Program-made: the position numbers and the translations under genes
Origin: UBA6054 sp963975575
GTDB taxonomy: Bacteria > Planctomycetota > Phycisphaerae > Phycisphaerales > UBA1924
Assembly: GCA_963975575.1 (NCBI GenBank)
Contig: CAXBHL010000001.1
Location: forward strand, 248,001-312,000
Direction: 5' to 3'
Length of the DNA stretch: 64,000 bases
The notes under the pieces: model-generated
What the model saw: the letters and a program-made list of their open reading frames with translations, nothing else
What the model was told of the DNA's origin: nothing
The model's database searches: none
Shown here: piece after piece, positions 62,422-64,000 of the stretch
How positions within the stretch are numbered: the stretch's first letter is position 1
Layout of the letters: every line of letters begins with the position of its first letter

Positions 62422-63792
62422 TCAGAGTTTGAGGTCGCCCAGGCCCAGGCCGAGGGAGCCGGTGTTGCCGAGGCCGCCGCCGGATTTGCGGGCGGCATCC
62501 TGCTTCTCGCGCTGCTTGGCCTGCTCGCGCATGCGGCGGAGCTGCGGGGTCTCTTTGAGGATCTCGGCGGGGTCTCGGTCGTCGCGGTCGCCGCGTCCCT
62601 TGCCCTTGCCGCCGCGGCCGCCGCCGCCCTGGCCGGCGGGTGCTTCCTTGGTCTGCTTGATGGACAGGGAGATCTTGCGGGAGTCGGGGTCGACCTTGAG
62701 GACGCGGACCTGGACGACCTCGCCCTTCTGGACGGCGTCCTCGACCTTGTTGACGCGCTTGTAGTCGAGTTCGGAGATGTGGACGAGGCCCTCGATGCCG
62801 TTGGCGACCTCGACGAAGGCGCCGAACTCGGTGATGTTGGTCACCTTGCCGGTGAGGGTGGCGCCCTCGACGATCTCTTCCTTGGCGGCGGCGAAGGGGT
62901 CGTCCTGGAGCTGCTTGATGCCCAGGCTGATGCGGTTGGCGTCCCAGTCGATCTTGAGGACCTGGACGGTGACCTGCTGGCCCTCGGAGACGTACTTGGC
63001 GACGGACTTGGCGCCGTGGTTGACGCGTTCGTGGGTGAGGTCATTGAGGTGGACGAGGCCGTCGACGCCGCCGAGGTCGACGAAGGCTCCGAAGTCCATG
63101 ATCTTGCGGACGGTGCCCTGGAGGGTGTCGCCCTCCTTGAGGACTTCCTTCATGGACTCGGCGGCCTTGGCGCGCTCGGCCTGGATGATCTCGCGGCGGG
63201 AGAGGACGATGTTGCCGCCGCCGCGTTTGTCGAGTTTCTGGACCTGGCAGGTGAGTTTCTCGCCGACGAAGACGGAGAGGTCGGGGATGCGGTTGATATC
63301 GACCTGGGAGGCGGGCATGAAGGCGCGGTGGTTGGCGACTTCGAGTTCGAGGCCGCCCTTGTTGACGCCGGTGACGCGGGCCTCGAGGATCTGGCCGACC
63401 TCGAGCATCTCCCAGTCGGCCTTCTGGACGGCGCCGGGGAGGACGCAGATGAAGAGCGACTCGGAGGGGTTGTAGCGCTGGACCACGACCTCGAGCTGGG
63501 AGCCGACGGTCGGCTTCTCCTGGTCTTCCTTCCACTGGGTCATCTCGACGACGCCGAGTTCCTTGGGGCCGAACTCGACGAAGACGTCGGAGCCGACGGA
63601 GACGACGGTGCCGGTGCGGTGCTCTCGGCCGCCCTTGACCTCGCGCGGGCCGCGGATGGGCTTCTTCGGAGCGGCGCCGCCGGCGTCGGACAGGTCGTCC
63701 ATGGCGGCCTCGATCTCGGCGAGGGTCTCGGCGTCGAGGGCGGGGGAGGCGTTGGCGGGCTGCGTGCTGGACGGGTTGTTCGGGTCGGTCAT
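62422..63792 (-). CDS. rpsA: 30S ribosomal protein S1 (four S1 domains)
   Basis: RNA-binding ribosomal protein that helps load mRNA. 456 residues from the ATG at 63792; the longer frame to 63864 is not conserved. Four S1 domains are visible, beginning at about GTVVSVGSDVFVEFG, ARVTGVNKGGLELEV, GTVRKIMDFGAFVDLGGVDGLVHLNDL and GKVTNITEFGAFVEVANGIEGLVHISEL, the last two being canonical. The C-terminus is Gly/Arg/Lys-rich (GGGGRGGKGKGRGDRDDRD). No Shine-Dalgarno sequence precedes the start, which fits the autoregulated, SD-independent start known for rpsA in some bacteria. Four domains are fewer than the six of E. coli. Confidence 0.93.
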   Translation of the reverse strand: MTDPNNPSSTQPANASPALDAETLAEIEAAMDDLSDAGGAAPKKPIRGPREVKGGREHRTGTVVSVGSDVFVEFGPKELGVVEMTQWKEDQEKPTVGSQLEVVVQRYNPSESLFICVLPGAVQKADWEMLEVGQILEARVTGVNKGGLELEVANHRAFMPASQVDINRIPDLSVFVGEKLTCQVQKLDKRGGGNIVLSRREIIQAERAKAAESMKEVLKEGDTLQGTVRKIMDFGAFVDLGGVDGLVHLNDLTHERVNHGAKSVAKYVSEGQQVTVQVLKIDWDANRISLGIKQLQDDPFAAAKEEIVEGATLTGKVTNITEFGAFVEVANGIEGLVHISELDYKRVNKVEDAVQKGEVVQVRVLKVDPDSRKISLSIKQTKEAPAGQGGGGRGGKGKGRGDRDDRDPAEILKETPQLRRMREQAKQREKQDAARKSGGGLGNTGSLGLGLGDLKL

Positions 63793-63939
63793 GGTCGGTG
63801 TTCGCGGGCGGGGTTTCGGGTTGGCGGGTGCGTGGTCTGGAATCCGGGCGGACGACGGGTCCATCGGGAGTCTACATCAGGGATTCGGTGCTGCCGAGCG
63901 GATGGTTGTGAATTGCTGGTTGGGGGCGTGCCGGATGTC

Positions 63940-63966
63940 GGGGGGGAGGGGGGGGGGGGGGGGGGG
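63940..63966 (+). repeat. Poly-G tract
   Basis: Seven G, one A, then 19 G in a row, about 150-175 bases upstream of the rpsA start (on its non-template side). It could form a G-quadruplex, vary in length, or be partly an assembly artefact. No gene is seen in 63793-64000. Confidence 0.85.
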
Positions 63967-64000
63967 TCGTGGGCGGGGGTGTTATCCCAGCGCGGCGGCG

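Noticed and set aside
62277..62498. N-terminal extension of the 60981-62276 membrane protein
   Set aside because: It crosses the rpsA terminator and the family A palindrome; the ATG at 62276 begins the conserved part.

Overview
The window is about 70% G+C. It looks like the chromosome of a planctomycete, most probably of the Phycisphaerae class. I infer this from the gene mix: tandem PASTA-less Ser/Thr kinases fused to TolB-like propellers, a bacterial tricorn protease, a LolA-like exported protein beside a TPR peptidase, membrane proteins with an embedded CxxC...CPECG ribbon, and a SecG with a long acidic tail. No 16S gene or other decisive taxonomic marker is present. No phage, plasmid, transposase or CRISPR array was seen. 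Start sites are often ATG or GTG with a GGAGG-type ribosome binding site, and many neighbours overlap by 4 bases (ATGA or GTGA).

Layout. 1-8.6 kb: 3' part of glmS, a small membrane protein, a GNAT acetyltransferase, a TolC-like lipoprotein, a GH35-like protein with unusual active-site residues, and an HD hydrolase of the SpoT/MESH1 kind. 8.6-13.1 kb: a minus-strand housekeeping cluster (tpiA, secG, yicC, a phosphotransferase, a PDZ protein). 13.2-20.5 kb: a halogenase-like flavoprotein, a membrane protein, pckA with a clear terminator, tRNA-His, a fructosamine kinase and a PilZ/pseudo-receiver protein. 20.7-32.9 kb: gyrB, a membrane protein, a tricorn protease with an extra inserted domain, an L,D-transpeptidase / 5-FCL / rarA operon, and plsC.

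32.9-44.0 kb is the most distinctive block: four consecutive membrane Ser/Thr kinases with extracytoplasmic propellers. The first three are joined by ATGA overlaps and share a 323-bp block that is identical in all three by my reading. 44.0-52.3 kb: zntB, a TPR metallopeptidase, a LolA-like protein, ruvX, dut, a small helical protein, manC and ruvA. 52.3-55.7 kb is rich in REP-like palindromes, with two small zinc-ribbon membrane paralogues, a gene that has lost its stop codon, and a CapD-type nucleotide-sugar dehydratase. 55.8-57.8 kb holds a hydrophilic protein and a Q/G/N/Y-rich BON-domain protein that share a short motif. 57.9-62.3 kb holds four membrane proteins, three with the zinc ribbon. 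62.4-63.8 kb is rpsA, followed by a 19-G run near the window end.

How the parts fit. The glmS, manC and capD products feed cell-envelope sugar metabolism; the L,D-transpeptidase, plsC, secG and TolC-like protein also act in the envelope. ruvA, ruvX, rarA, gyrB and dut serve DNA maintenance. tpiA and pckA serve central carbon metabolism. The strongest candidates for something undescribed are the kinase array, the zinc-ribbon membrane family, and the several families of palindromic or 8-nt-period repeats that sit in intergenic gaps and also inside reading frames (rarA, capD-like, the 53.4-kb gene).
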